DNA of 45,469 bases from Thiotrichaceae bacterium (GTDB lineage: Bacteria; Pseudomonadota; Gammaproteobacteria; Thiotrichales; Thiotrichaceae), in assembly GCA_026989335.1 (NCBI GenBank), contig JALSJN010000076.1, positions 1 through 45,469 on the forward strand, in the 5' to 3' direction. Shown here in pieces: positions 25,428 through 34,400 of the stretch (its first letter is position 1; each line of letters starts with the position of its first letter). Made by a program: the position numbers and the translations under genes. The notes beneath the pieces were generated by a model. The model worked only from the letters and a program-made list of their open reading frames with translations. It searched no databases and had not been told where the DNA came from.

Positions 25428-27440
25428 ATGAAACAACCCAAAACACACGCCGACTGGAAGCACTTAATTTCAGATGATGGCCCCTTAGCCAAAGCAATTT
25501 CTGGTTTCCAGGTCAGAGAGCAACAACAACAGATGCTGTGCGCTGTCGGTGATGCTATTAATACCAATTCAGCGGCAATTATTGAGGCGGGAACTGGTGT
25601 TGGAAAAACCTTTGCTTACTTAGTCCCCGCGATAGCTTCAGGTGGACGTGTAATTGTTTCTACCGGTACAAAAACCCTGCAAGACCAGCTCTTTAATAAA
25701 GACTTACCTTTAGTAAAAAAAGCACTAAAAACAGATACGTCTATTGCTTTATTGAAAGGTAGAGCCAACTATTTATGTACTCATCGTTTAAGCTTAGCAC
25801 GCTCTGATGGACGCTTTGATGATCGACGCTCTTTAAGTTATTTACAAAGAATAACAGATTGGGAACCCATGACTTATGCAGGCGATGTGTCAGAACTTAG
25901 TTCGGTGCCGCGAGATGCTGAAATATGGCAACAGGTAACATCAACTGCTGACAACTGCCTAGGGTCTGATTGCCCCGACTATGATACCTGCTTTGTGGTA
26001 AAAGCACGCCGTGAAGCACAAGAAGCTGATGTGGTGGTGGTCAATCATCATTTGTTCTTTGCCGACTTAGCGCTTAAAGAAGAAGGCTTTGGTGAGTTAT
26101 TACCCAGTGCCAATGCGGTTATTTTAGATGAGGCACATCAACTGCCTGAAATAGCATCCGCCTTTTTTAGTGAAACTTTAAGCAGTCGTCAGTTATTAGA
26201 GTTCGCAAGGGATACCTTGGCAGAGAGTTTAAGTAATGCCTCGGATATGGGACAGTTACGTGATGAGCTTAATAAACTCGAAAAGTGTGTAATGGACTTG
26301 CGTTTGGCGATGGATAAACCGGGTCTGCGCGAGCCTTGGTACAAGATAAAAGATAAAGCAGCGATTCAACAAGAAATGCAAAACTTAGATGCGATTCTGT
26401 CTGATTTAGTGGTTATGCTAAAAATAGCGGCTGAGCGTAGTAAAGGTTTAGAGTCGTGCTACGAGCGTGTCCAAATTCAAAAACAACGCCTAGATAATTT
26501 GAATGACCCAAAAGCAGGAACAGTTCAATGGTATGAGACTTATACACGTTCTTTCTCTTTAGTTTCGACTCCCTTAGATATTTCTGACATCTTTAAAAAA
26601 CATCTAGAAAGTTGGTCATGCGCGTGGATTTTAACCTCAGCCACACTGGCAGTAGGTAAAAAGTTTGATCATTTTACTCGTCGTATCGGTATGGAATCTC
26701 CCGCCGAGTTATTATTAGATAGCCCCTTCGATTATTGGCATAATGCTTTGCTGTATGCCCCACCAAATATGCCAGAACCACAAAATGTGGATTTTGTACC
26801 CGCCTTGGTTGAAGCAGCAATACCAGTCATTAACGCAGCAGAGGGCCGTACTTTCATGCTATTTACTAGCTACCGCGCCTTAAATGAAGCAGCGGCTTTA
26901 TTAAAAGATGAGATTGATTACCCAATCTTAGTGCAAGGTGAGTCATCACAAGCGGATATGATCAAAAAATTCCGAAAACTGGGTAATGCGGTACTTTTAG
27001 GCACGAGCAGTTTTTGGGAAGGGGTTGATGTGCGTGGAGAGTCTTTAAGCTGTGTGATTATTGATAAACTGCCGTTTGCATCCCCAGGTGATCCGGTCTT
27101 AGAAGCTCGTATTAAATCAATTCGTGAAAGTGGCGGCAACCCATTTGGTGAGTATCAGTTACCACAGGCGGTGATTGCCTTAAAACAAGGAGTGGGCCGA
27201 TTAATTCGCGATGATAATGATAAAGGTGTACTGATGATTTGTGACCCACGTTTGCGGACAAAATCATACGGCTCGACTTTTTTAGAAAGCTTGCCTCGAG
27301 TGCCACGTACTAGTAAACAGGAGGTGGTTGAACGCTTTTTTGATATTATCAAAAAAGCTAAAATTTCAGATATTGGAAATGCTAAAAAAGATGTTAAAAA
27401 AAGTACCAAAAAGAAATCTGAAAAGGTACTTAAAAAATGA
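25428..27440 (+). CDS. yoaA: DinG-family Fe-S helicase YoaA
   Basis: 670 residues (E. coli YoaA 636). Superfamily 2 XPD/DinG-like 5'-3' DNA helicase. Walker A EAGTGVGKT ends at 61. Four Fe-S cysteines are C117, C177, C182 and C188 (NYLC...NCLGSDCPDYDTCF). The DEAH box is at 234-237, followed by motif IV-VI segments (TSATLAVGKKF; SSFWEGVDVRGESL; QGVGRLIRD). In E. coli YoaA works with the chi subunit of Pol III in damage tolerance. The Lys-rich tail (~640-670) overlaps tsaB by 4 bp (ATGA), and the yoaA-tsaB pairing is conserved. Confidence 0.95.
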   Translation: MKQPKTHADWKHLISDDGPLAKAISGFQVREQQQQMLCAVGDAINTNSAAIIEAGTGVGKTFAYLVPAIASGGRVIVSTGTKTLQDQLFNKDLPLVKKALKTDTSIALLKGRANYLCTHRLSLARSDGRFDDRRSLSYLQRITDWEPMTYAGDVSELSSVPRDAEIWQQVTSTADNCLGSDCPDYDTCFVVKARREAQEADVVVVNHHLFFADLALKEEGFGELLPSANAVILDEAHQLPEIASAFFSETLSSRQLLEFARDTLAESLSNASDMGQLRDELNKLEKCVMDLRLAMDKPGLREPWYKIKDKAAIQQEMQNLDAILSDLVVMLKIAAERSKGLESCYERVQIQKQRLDNLNDPKAGTVQWYETYTRSFSLVSTPLDISDIFKKHLESWSCAWILTSATLAVGKKFDHFTRRIGMESPAELLLDSPFDYWHNALLYAPPNMPEPQNVDFVPALVEAAIPVINAAEGRTFMLFTSYRALNEAAALLKDEIDYPILVQGESSQADMIKKFRKLGNAVLLGTSSFWEGVDVRGESLSCVIIDKLPFASPGDPVLEARIKSIRESGGNPFGEYQLPQAVIALKQGVGRLIRDDNDKGVLMICDPRLRTKSYGSTFLESLPRVPRTSKQEVVERFFDIIKKAKISDIGNAKKDVKKSTKKKSEKVLKK

Positions 27441-28138
27441 AAATACTTGCCATCGAAACGGCTACAGAGGCCTGTTCTGCTGCATTATTGTGGTGTACTG
27501 ATAAAAATGATTCTCCAGAAATAACGGTGCGTTTTAAACACGCACCGCGTGAGCACACCAAGCTAATTTTGCCGATGCTGGATGAGGTTTTAGAAGAAGC
27601 AAAACTATCATTTGAGGAGATTGATGCGATAGCTTTTGGGCGTGGCCCTGGTGCATTTACGGGCTTGCGTATCGCATCAGGTATCGCACAAGGTCTTGCG
27701 CTTGCAGGTGGTATTCCCGTTATTGCCATTTCGACTTTAGAGTCACTGGCACAGTGTGTTCTTGGTGATTTAAATGAAGACCAATCTGTTATTGTTGCCT
27801 TAGATGCAAGAATGAATGAGGTCTACTGGGGAGAGTTTATTCGCCTGCAAGATAGCTTGCTACTAAAGGGAAAAGAGCAAGTCACCAGTCCACAAACTCT
27901 TATTGATAAAATGAGTGCTGAACAAAATATTTTAGCCATTGGCAATGGTTGGGAGGTTTATATGCCTGATCCCCCCCCAAATATTACGTTGACCAAGGCA
28001 GTATTCCCATCCGCAGAATATGTCGCACAGCTTGCCTTGCCACTTTTACTTTCAGGTAAATTTGTTCCTCCAGAAGAAGCTTTGCCACTCTACATTAGAA
28101 ATAATATCGCGAAAAAACCTCAAAATGATGTGAGATAA
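27437..28138 (+). CDS. tsaB: tRNA threonylcarbamoyladenosine synthesis protein TsaB
   Basis: 233 residues. Non-catalytic partner of TsaD/TsaE in forming t6A37 on ANN-decoding tRNAs. The family start MKILAIETATEACSAALL, the HAPREHTKLILPMLDEVL stretch and GRGPGAFTGLRIASGIAQGLAL are diagnostic of this ASKHA-fold protein. It overlaps yoaA by 4 bp. A C8 run at 27971-27978 (Asp-Pro-Pro-Pro) is a slippage-prone site inside the coding region. Confidence 0.95.
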   Translation: MKILAIETATEACSAALLWCTDKNDSPEITVRFKHAPREHTKLILPMLDEVLEEAKLSFEEIDAIAFGRGPGAFTGLRIASGIAQGLALAGGIPVIAISTLESLAQCVLGDLNEDQSVIVALDARMNEVYWGEFIRLQDSLLLKGKEQVTSPQTLIDKMSAEQNILAIGNGWEVYMPDPPPNITLTKAVFPSAEYVAQLALPLLLSGKFVPPEEALPLYIRNNIAKKPQNDVR

Positions 28139-28187
28139 ACTATCGAAATCAACTTGACCGCTCGTCTGCATATCCCTACCAAGCTAC

Positions 28188-28949
28188 TTGAGCGTGCTTT
28201 TACTGACGGGTAATAAACCTTATTCTGTGTTCATTAGGTCTTCATTTGACCTTACAGACTACATTTTTGAAAGAGGTTTAACATTGAATTTATTTGTTGC
28301 ACAAGAGAGAGGAAAAGGCAGTGCTTATGTCGCGCCGGACTCTCACTTTATTAGTTCAGTATCGGTATTAGCGAATAACTTGCCGTGGGCTAAATTTAAA
28401 AAGTTTTTTGAGTCTAAGTCACTAGTTAGTATCAGTGCGGAAGATCACTTGGTGTTATTACGCTTATTAGCAATGCAAGAGTTACTTTGTTTAGATGATG
28501 CGTCATTATTGCGTTGGGCTAAACATCAACTGTACTTATTTGGCTTTATGCAACCTGGCTTTGAAGCAAAAATACCAGTTAGTGAATTATTGAATGAATT
28601 TCGCTTAGGGCTCGATAAGCAAGGGCTGTTAAAGCCATTCAGAAAACAATGCCATAAATTATTAGAGACGCATGAGAGCAGTTTCCCTATTTTATCACTG
28701 GCAGAAAATACCATTGAAAAAGATGAAACGGTTGATGTGACCTTCATTTCTGCCAATAAAAAACCTAGAAGTATTCGTATCGAAGGTGTAAAAAGAAGTC
28801 GCTACGAAGCAGAAAATAGTTCAGGGCTTGAATGCAGTAGTTGCGGAAGTACTAATATCATCAAATTAACCCCTAGCCAAGAGGCTTCCTCCTTGCCTGA
28901 TATTAGTTTTTCTCGTTGTCAGTTTTGTGGGAATACCTTTAGAAACTGA
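28188..28949 (+). CDS. Unrecognised protein with C-terminal zinc ribbon
   Basis: About 253 residues. There is no ATG near the start: an in-frame stop at 28155 leaves only TTG 28188 or GTG 28194. The N-terminal ~80 residues are beta-rich. Residues ~84-160 (EDHLVLLRLLAMQELLCLDDASLLRWAKHQLYLFGFM...ELLNEFRLGLDKQGLLKPF) loosely resemble the helical N-terminal (DUF772-like) domain of IS5-type transposases. A zinc ribbon follows with C216/C219 and C244/C247. It lies 50 bp after tsaB, on the same strand. It may be a domesticated transposase-derived protein; that is speculation, and I do not recognise the family. Confidence 0.55.
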   Translation: MSVLLLTGNKPYSVFIRSSFDLTDYIFERGLTLNLFVAQERGKGSAYVAPDSHFISSVSVLANNLPWAKFKKFFESKSLVSISAEDHLVLLRLLAMQELLCLDDASLLRWAKHQLYLFGFMQPGFEAKIPVSELLNEFRLGLDKQGLLKPFRKQCHKLLETHESSFPILSLAENTIEKDETVDVTFISANKKPRSIRIEGVKRSRYEAENSSGLECSSCGSTNIIKLTPSQEASSLPDISFSRCQFCGNTFRN

Positions 28950-29095
28950 GTCTCTGATTTCTATAGAATTAAATCACAAATGGGATATTCTGCGGAGAAT
29001 ACGACTTGAAGCTAATAAATACTTTACGGCTCTCTGTATAAAACGCTGTGTTATCAACTCAGCGCTACAAATTGAGCTAAGTTTTAAGAATAATA

Positions 29096-31117
29096 TTATT
29101 CATCCAACATCGCTTGAAGGTTGCTAATATACGATTGAGCTGTCTCCTGCATTTGTTCAGGTGATGATTCTTCACGATCGGCCCATTGAATATGTTCCTC
29201 TGGTAATTCTTCTAAAAAGCGGCTCGGCTCACAGGCCATTTTCTCACCATATTTGTTTCTATTTTTTGCAAAGGTAATCGTTAAGTAACGCTGCGCACGG
29301 GTTATTCCTACATACGCTAAACGGCGCTCTTCTTCAATAGCATCATCTTCCAGGCTATTGGCATGCGGTAATATTTCTTCTTCCACACCTATAATAAACA
29401 CGTAAGGAAACTCAAGCCCTTTAGCGGTGTGCATGGTCATTAGGCTAATGGCATTTTCTTCCTCCTCTTCTTGGTTACGTTCAAGTAAATCCATTAAACA
29501 CATGTGTGCAATAATTTCAGAGAGTGTTTCTTTACCATCACCATCATCATAAAGGCGCTGTACCCAATCAATCACCTCAGTAACATTTGCCATCCGCATT
29601 TCAGCTTGTTTGGCTGATGCGCTGGTATTTAAAAGCCAATCTTCATAGGCTATTTCGGTAACAATACGTTGGACTAATTCGTGTGGCGCAACGTCATTGC
29701 TAGCTTGCATTATTTCTTTTAGCCAAAAAATAAAGTGTTGCACTCGTGCTACCGCTTTTTGTGAAACGCGTTGTGAAAAGCCCATTTCTTGGCAGGCTGC
29801 AAACAAACTAATTTGCCTCTCGTTGGCATAGTTGCCTAATTTTTCTAGAGTGGTCGCGCCAATGGAGCGTTTGGGTGTGTTAATTACGCGTAGAAAAGCT
29901 GCATCATCGGCGGTATTACCGAGTAAACGCAGATACGCCAACACATCTTTAACCTCAGCGCGTTCAAAAAAAGAGGTTCCACCACTAATTTTGTAGGCAA
30001 TATTATTACTACGCAAATAACGTTCAAACAGCCGGCTTTGATAATTACTTCGGTATAAAATAGCCATGTCTTGGTACTGTGCCTTATCGCGAAACGCGTA
30101 TTTCATGATTTCACCAACGACTGTTTCTACTTCATGTTCGGCGCTTTTGCAGGGTACGACTCTTATTTTTTCGCCCTTACCGAGTGCGCTCCATAATTTT
30201 TTATCAAACAGGTGGCTATTATTGGCAATCAAATGGTTTGCGCTATCTAAAATACGCGAGGTGGAGCGATAGTTTTGCTCAAGTTTAATAATTTTTAAGT
30301 TGGGGTAGTCTTCTTGTAACTGTGCGATATTCTCTGGTTTTGCACCACGCCAAGCATAGATGGATTGGTCGTCATCACCTACCACCGTGAGTTGTTTGCG
30401 CACCCCAGCAAGTAGCTTGACCATTTCATATTGGCAGGTATTGGTGTCTTGATATTCATCGACTAATAAGTAGCGTAGCTTATTTTGCCAGTTTTTTAAA
30501 ATATCGGGATGCGATTTAAAGAGCTGTAAAGGGAGTAAGATTAGGTCATCAAAGTCGATCGCATTATACGCTTTAAGCTGGCGCTGGTAGCTTCTATAAA
30601 GCTTTGCTGCGTGTACTTCATGGGGTGAGGTTGCAACTTCAAAGGCTTTTTCAGGAGAAATAAAGTCATTTTTCCAGCGCGATATAATCCAGCGTACATC
30701 TTCATCACCTTCGGTTTCTTCGCTGGCGGCTTCATTCATCGTTAATTCTTTGAGGACGGTTGAGCTATCTTGTGAGTCAAAGATGGTAAATCCGGCTTTA
30801 TAGCCCAATGTTTTATATTCTTTACGAATAATGTTTAAACCAAGATTATGAAATGTAGAGACGGTTAAACCACGTGCTTCTTCAGAGCTTAATAGCTCGC
30901 CCACGCGTTGTTTCATCTCCCGTGAAGCTTTATTGGTAAAGGTGATGGCAGCAATATTTTTAGCGCTGACTTTTTCTTTGCGAATTAGCCAAGCAACTTT
31001 TTGCGTAATTACACGAGTTTTACCTGTGCCTGCACCAGCTAACACTAATAACGGTGAGCCGGTATATTCAACAGCCTCTTGCTGTTCAGAGTTTAATAAT
31101 GAAGGTTTTTCAGACAC
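29096..31117 (-). CDS. rep: ATP-dependent DNA helicase Rep
   Basis: 673 residues, the same length as E. coli Rep. Superfamily 1A 3'-5' helicase that clears proteins ahead of replication forks. Visible motifs: Q-motif LNSEQQEAVEY, Walker A GAGTGKT, TFTNKASREM (Ia), DEYQDTN (II), VVGDDDQSIYAWRGA (III), EQNYRST (IV), MTMHTAKGLEFPYVFIIGVEE (V) and EERRLAYVGITRAQ (VI). Rep-specific stretches such as YKISGGTSFFERAEVKD and the N(T)PKRSIG segment separate it from UvrD. Start is a GTG. Divergent from ampD with about 35 bp between starts. Confidence 0.95.
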   Translation of the reverse strand: MSEKPSLLNSEQQEAVEYTGSPLLVLAGAGTGKTRVITQKVAWLIRKEKVSAKNIAAITFTNKASREMKQRVGELLSSEEARGLTVSTFHNLGLNIIRKEYKTLGYKAGFTIFDSQDSSTVLKELTMNEAASEETEGDEDVRWIISRWKNDFISPEKAFEVATSPHEVHAAKLYRSYQRQLKAYNAIDFDDLILLPLQLFKSHPDILKNWQNKLRYLLVDEYQDTNTCQYEMVKLLAGVRKQLTVVGDDDQSIYAWRGAKPENIAQLQEDYPNLKIIKLEQNYRSTSRILDSANHLIANNSHLFDKKLWSALGKGEKIRVVPCKSAEHEVETVVGEIMKYAFRDKAQYQDMAILYRSNYQSRLFERYLRSNNIAYKISGGTSFFERAEVKDVLAYLRLLGNTADDAAFLRVINTPKRSIGATTLEKLGNYANERQISLFAACQEMGFSQRVSQKAVARVQHFIFWLKEIMQASNDVAPHELVQRIVTEIAYEDWLLNTSASAKQAEMRMANVTEVIDWVQRLYDDGDGKETLSEIIAHMCLMDLLERNQEEEEENAISLMTMHTAKGLEFPYVFIIGVEEEILPHANSLEDDAIEEERRLAYVGITRAQRYLTITFAKNRNKYGEKMACEPSRFLEELPEEHIQWADREESSPEQMQETAQSYISNLQAMLDE

Positions 31118-31152
31118 GAATATTAGCTTGGCTATTTAAAAAGAAAGGTATA

Positions 31153-31806
31153 ATGCCAGCCATGAGAGAAATCACAACAAATAAAAACAAAGGCTTTAGC
31201 CGTGTTGTCGAGTCTGTACAAATAAATAAAAATACAGGCTTAATTGAAAGCGCACGTCAATGCCCATCACCCAACTTTGATGAGCGTTGTCGTGATGATG
31301 ATATGAGTTTAATTGTTATCCATAATATCAATTTGCCACCTAATCAATATGGTGGTGATGGGATTGATCAACTCTTTACGAATACCTTAGATAAAGATGA
31401 ACATCCGTATTATCAGGATATTCATCATTTACGTGTTTCTAGTCATTTATTAATTCGCCGCGATGGTGAAATAGTTCAATATGTGCCTTTTCATAAACGT
31501 GCATGGCATGCAGGTGTTTCACAATTTTTAGGGCGTGAAGTCTGTAATGATTTTTCAATTGGTATTGAAATGGAAGGCAGTGACTTTGAGCCTTTTACAC
31601 AACAGCAATACGATGTAGTAAACACGGTAATTATGAGCTTGTTAATAACGTATCCGAGTTTGAAAGCTGAGGCAATTACGGGGCATGAGCATATCGCAAA
31701 AGGTCGAAAGACTGACCCAGGGCCCTTTTTTGAATGGCAACAATTGAGTGATTATTTGGGTACTAGCTTACCTGCAAACTGTGAGTCAGATGAAAACTTG
31801 GTATAA
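31153..31806 (+). CDS. ampD: 1,6-anhydro-N-acetylmuramyl-L-alanine amidase AmpD
   Basis: 217 residues from ATG 31153, chosen because AAAGG sits just upstream and an upstream in-frame start would run inside rep. ATG 31162 is also possible. Zinc ligands H57, H178 and D188 are spaced as in E. coli AmpD (GHEHIAKGRKTDPGP). E139 in IGIEMEG and K186 are the expected catalytic residues. It has no signal peptide, so it is a cytoplasmic amidase that recycles anhydro-muropeptides and lowers the AmpR-activating ligand. The N-terminal ~30 residues exceed those of E. coli AmpD (183 aa). Confidence 0.94.
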   Translation: MPAMREITTNKNKGFSRVVESVQINKNTGLIESARQCPSPNFDERCRDDDMSLIVIHNINLPPNQYGGDGIDQLFTNTLDKDEHPYYQDIHHLRVSSHLLIRRDGEIVQYVPFHKRAWHAGVSQFLGREVCNDFSIGIEMEGSDFEPFTQQQYDVVNTVIMSLLITYPSLKAEAITGHEHIAKGRKTDPGPFFEWQQLSDYLGTSLPANCESDENLV

Positions 31807-31821
31807 TAAAGCATAAAGTAT

Positions 31822-32928
31822 CTAATCCCACAACATATCATCAAGGTTCACCTGATCTTCATTCTTCGATGAGCATGCCATTAGAGCTTCATATAATGCA
31901 TCTTGCTCTAACACCTTATGTTCACCATTCGCTTTTTGGATATAGGCAGCCCAAGGTACAAACTGACTTAACGGGAAGTGTTGCCCCGTGGTAGGTGAAT
32001 AATCAATATTTAAACCCGCGATATAGATTAGATTTTTTCCGTGATAACTCTCTTCTCGTACAATACTGCGATAGGCCTTATCAAACTCAATTTGGACATT
32101 AATTTCAGCCGCGCTTAACATCGGGTTACCTGATGTTACCACCCAAGGTAAATATTCATGTAAGTTTTTTTGAATGCTGGTAAATGTCGACTCATCTCTT
32201 TTAAAAGCAAACATACTTGGGTGTAAGCATTTACCAATGGGTTTTGGTGTTTCTGAAAACTTACAATCAGTGTCTTTTAAATAATTCATTAATTCTTGTG
32301 AAGCAGGGTAAACACGTGAGGTACTGAGGATTTTTACAGGCGGGAGTAAATCACCGGTAGTTTCATCATGTTCAATCAATGTTTCTAAATTAAGAAATAA
32401 GCCTTCATCGTAATCTTGTTCAATCAATTCCTTGTCGATTGTGATGAGTAACTTATCTTCAACGATTTGCATCTGGATATTGTCCTGAGCAAATTTAAAC
32501 TCATCAAGATACCATTCGAGAGTTGAATGGATTGCTCCGCAGTTTGAAGAGAAATGTTGATCTTCTGTTTGTAAACGACGGTAACGCCCAAAACGTTGAG
32601 TGCGTGGTTCATAGCCCACATGACTGGCTTGTAGAATCACCAAATCCTTACCGTGGTGTGCATGGGGTGCATGCCTGCCATGAGCCATAATCCCACCGAC
32701 TAAACCATGATCAAACGGAAAAGCACCAAAGTGTTTGCTCATTAATATAATTGGTAGACCTTGACTTTCATCTGAGCAAAAAGCACGTGATGGTGTGATT
32801 TTATCTGGGTTCATTCCTTGTTCAAGGCAGAAGTTATAAAATTTGGGCATGAACTTGTGATACATGATGGTGTAGTCTTCAATTTTAAACTCCCCCAATA
32901 TTGAGCGAAGTCTAACATTTCTAATCAT
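31822..32928 (-). CDS. Putative LCIB-family beta-carbonic anhydrase-like protein
   Basis: 368 residues, soluble. The block SRAFCSDES (C51, D53, E54), GKDLVILQASHVGYEPRTQRFGRYRR (H103) and SSNCGAIHSTLEW (C130) resembles the algal LCIB/LCIC fold. There a CxDE segment, a HxG segment after a strand ending in hydrophobic-Ala-(P/S)-His, and a CGA segment form the Cys-His-Cys zinc site of this beta-carbonic anhydrase group. C51, H103 and C130 would be the zinc ligands. The region after ~200 is not recognised. The gene overlaps the upstream aminotransferase by 8 bp, so they are co-translated. The family call is from memory of motifs; activity is untested. Confidence 0.6.
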   Translation of the reverse strand: MIRNVRLRSILGEFKIEDYTIMYHKFMPKFYNFCLEQGMNPDKITPSRAFCSDESQGLPIILMSKHFGAFPFDHGLVGGIMAHGRHAPHAHHGKDLVILQASHVGYEPRTQRFGRYRRLQTEDQHFSSNCGAIHSTLEWYLDEFKFAQDNIQMQIVEDKLLITIDKELIEQDYDEGLFLNLETLIEHDETTGDLLPPVKILSTSRVYPASQELMNYLKDTDCKFSETPKPIGKCLHPSMFAFKRDESTFTSIQKNLHEYLPWVVTSGNPMLSAAEINVQIEFDKAYRSIVREESYHGKNLIYIAGLNIDYSPTTGQHFPLSQFVPWAAYIQKANGEHKVLEQDALYEALMACSSKNEDQVNLDDMLWD

Positions 32929-34213
32929 TATGGTAATACTCTGTGATAGTGTTTGAGATTTTTTCTAAGGTTTGGGTAAAGACGGCATCATCTTCTTGCA
33001 ATAAGGTCATACGGAATCCATGGACTTGAGACCCAAACCCTGTAAGTGGAACAACACAAACACCTTCAGCGCCCATTAACTCATAGGCAAACTGAAAGTC
33101 TGCGGGAGTGTCCTTAGATTCAATGACATTAAGAAATAAGCGTACATCTTTATTAATCGACTCTAATTGCTTCTGCGGGCAATCCAGTAACTCAACGACA
33201 AGGTAGAAAACCCCTTTAGGTTTATTGACATGCACCTGTGGAATTTTGGCAAAAAAAGCGCAGGCTTCATCAGCACGTTTTTGGTATTTGTCTATTCTAG
33301 ATTGTAAATAACTAGCGTATTTAGGATGATTATACAAATGCGGTAAGACAACTTGAGGTAGAGTTGTAGAACAAACTTCCAACATTTTGGTGAGTAGGAT
33401 AATCTCAATAAAGCCTTTGAAATTATCATCCTTTTCAGCATTGTAAACTTCAATCCAGCCACAACGTGAACCTGGCCAAGGGATATCTTTACTGATGCCT
33501 TTCATGCTAATACCAGGAACATCACCAATAATCTCATGCAATAATGTCGTTTTCACACCATCAAAGGTCATGTGATGATAGATTTCATCGAAGATTAAAA
33601 AGCAGTCGTATTTCTTTGCAATGGCAACAATTTTTTCTAAGGTTTCTTTCTTATAAACACTACCCGTAGGGTTGTTTGGGTTAATCACTAAAATGGCAAC
33701 CACAAACTCATTAAATTTAACCTTGTTTTCAATTTCTTCAAGGTTGGGTTCCCAATCATTTTTGGGATCAAGCTCATATGAAATAAACGAACAACCAGCG
33801 TGCATAGATTCCGCAGTCGCATGTGAAGGGTAAGTTGGCGAAGGCATCAGTACGCGAGTTTCTTTAGGAAGGTTATTCATGACTTTGTTAATGGCTTCGC
33901 CCAAACCATTAAAAAATAGGATGTCATCAATGGTACATTTTTTCTTATTGGAGAAATTATCAAGTACATATTGTCGCGCAGCGCTGTCACCACGAGTTTC
34001 GGTATACGCAAAGCTCTTATCACTCGCTACTTGCTGTTGCACTACATCATGCATCCAGCTAGGGACTTCTTCACCTGCCGCAACAGGGTCACCAATATTT
34101 TCCCATATCATTGAAAAGCCACCTAGTTTTTCAAGTTTCTTGCCAATCTCAACGACCTCACGAATGGGGTAAGTCAGTAAGGCGCTATCAGCACGTAATA
34201 GATTTTGTCGCAC
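32921..34213 (-). CDS. Class I/II PLP-dependent aminotransferase (alanine/aspartate type)
   Basis: 430 residues, GTG start. PLP fold type I. INPNNPTG (178-184), D209 in IFDEIYH, Schiff-base K242 in GISKDIPWPGSRCGW, and R250. It resembles the AlaA/AlaC/AspB group, but length and GGFSMIWENIGDP differ from the short E. coli enzymes, so the amino donor and keto acid are not assigned. It is the first gene of a minus-strand pair, overlapping the LCIB-like gene by 8 bp. Confidence 0.85.
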   Translation of the reverse strand: MRQNLLRADSALLTYPIREVVEIGKKLEKLGGFSMIWENIGDPVAAGEEVPSWMHDVVQQQVASDKSFAYTETRGDSAARQYVLDNFSNKKKCTIDDILFFNGLGEAINKVMNNLPKETRVLMPSPTYPSHATAESMHAGCSFISYELDPKNDWEPNLEEIENKVKFNEFVVAILVINPNNPTGSVYKKETLEKIVAIAKKYDCFLIFDEIYHHMTFDGVKTTLLHEIIGDVPGISMKGISKDIPWPGSRCGWIEVYNAEKDDNFKGFIEIILLTKMLEVCSTTLPQVVLPHLYNHPKYASYLQSRIDKYQKRADEACAFFAKIPQVHVNKPKGVFYLVVELLDCPQKQLESINKDVRLFLNVIESKDTPADFQFAYELMGAEGVCVVPLTGFGSQVHGFRMTLLQEDDAVFTQTLEKISNTITEYYHND

Positions 34214-34300
34214 AGCGTATTACTCATTTTTGATAAAAAATTGATGTTAGCAGATTATGAATGATGTTTCTTTCTTAGTCGTTAATTAGGGAAAGTCATT

Positions 34301-34333
34301 AATGATACGAATAAATAGCATATTCGTATCATT
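34301..34333. promoter_or_regulatory. Perfect 13-bp inverted repeat operator upstream of fic
   Basis: AATGATACGAATA (34301-34313) and TATTCGTATCATT (34321-34333) are exact reverse complements with a 7-nt spacer. A third half-site, TCGTATCAT, occurs at 34358-34366. Between them is TATAAT at 34343-34348, a likely -10 box, so the repeat covers the -35 zone and the extra half-site lies near the transcription start. This is the layout of a repressor operator. The Fic protein's own C-terminal winged helix is a candidate binder. Confidence 0.75.
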
Positions 34334-34342
34334 TTGCGATAT

Positions 34343-34348
34343 TATAAT
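34343..34348 (+). promoter_or_regulatory. Candidate -10 box of the fic promoter
   Basis: Exact TATAAT, about 52 bp before the fic ATG, between the inverted repeat and the extra half-site. No consensus -35 is seen at 17 bp; that position falls in the right arm of the inverted repeat, so a bound repressor would block RNA polymerase. Confidence 0.5.
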
Positions 34349-34400
34349 ACTTTGTAATCGTATCATAATAAATCAATGTACTAGAAAAAACAATATAACT

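Noticed and set aside
31054..31152. Upstream start for AmpD overlapping rep
   Set aside because: It would lie in the rep coding strand complement, lacks a binding site, and adds residues absent from AmpD homologues.
34302..34400. 33-residue N-terminal extension of Fic
   Set aside because: The segment contains the TATAAT box and the operator repeats, and the DUF4172-like domain starts at the ATG at 34401.
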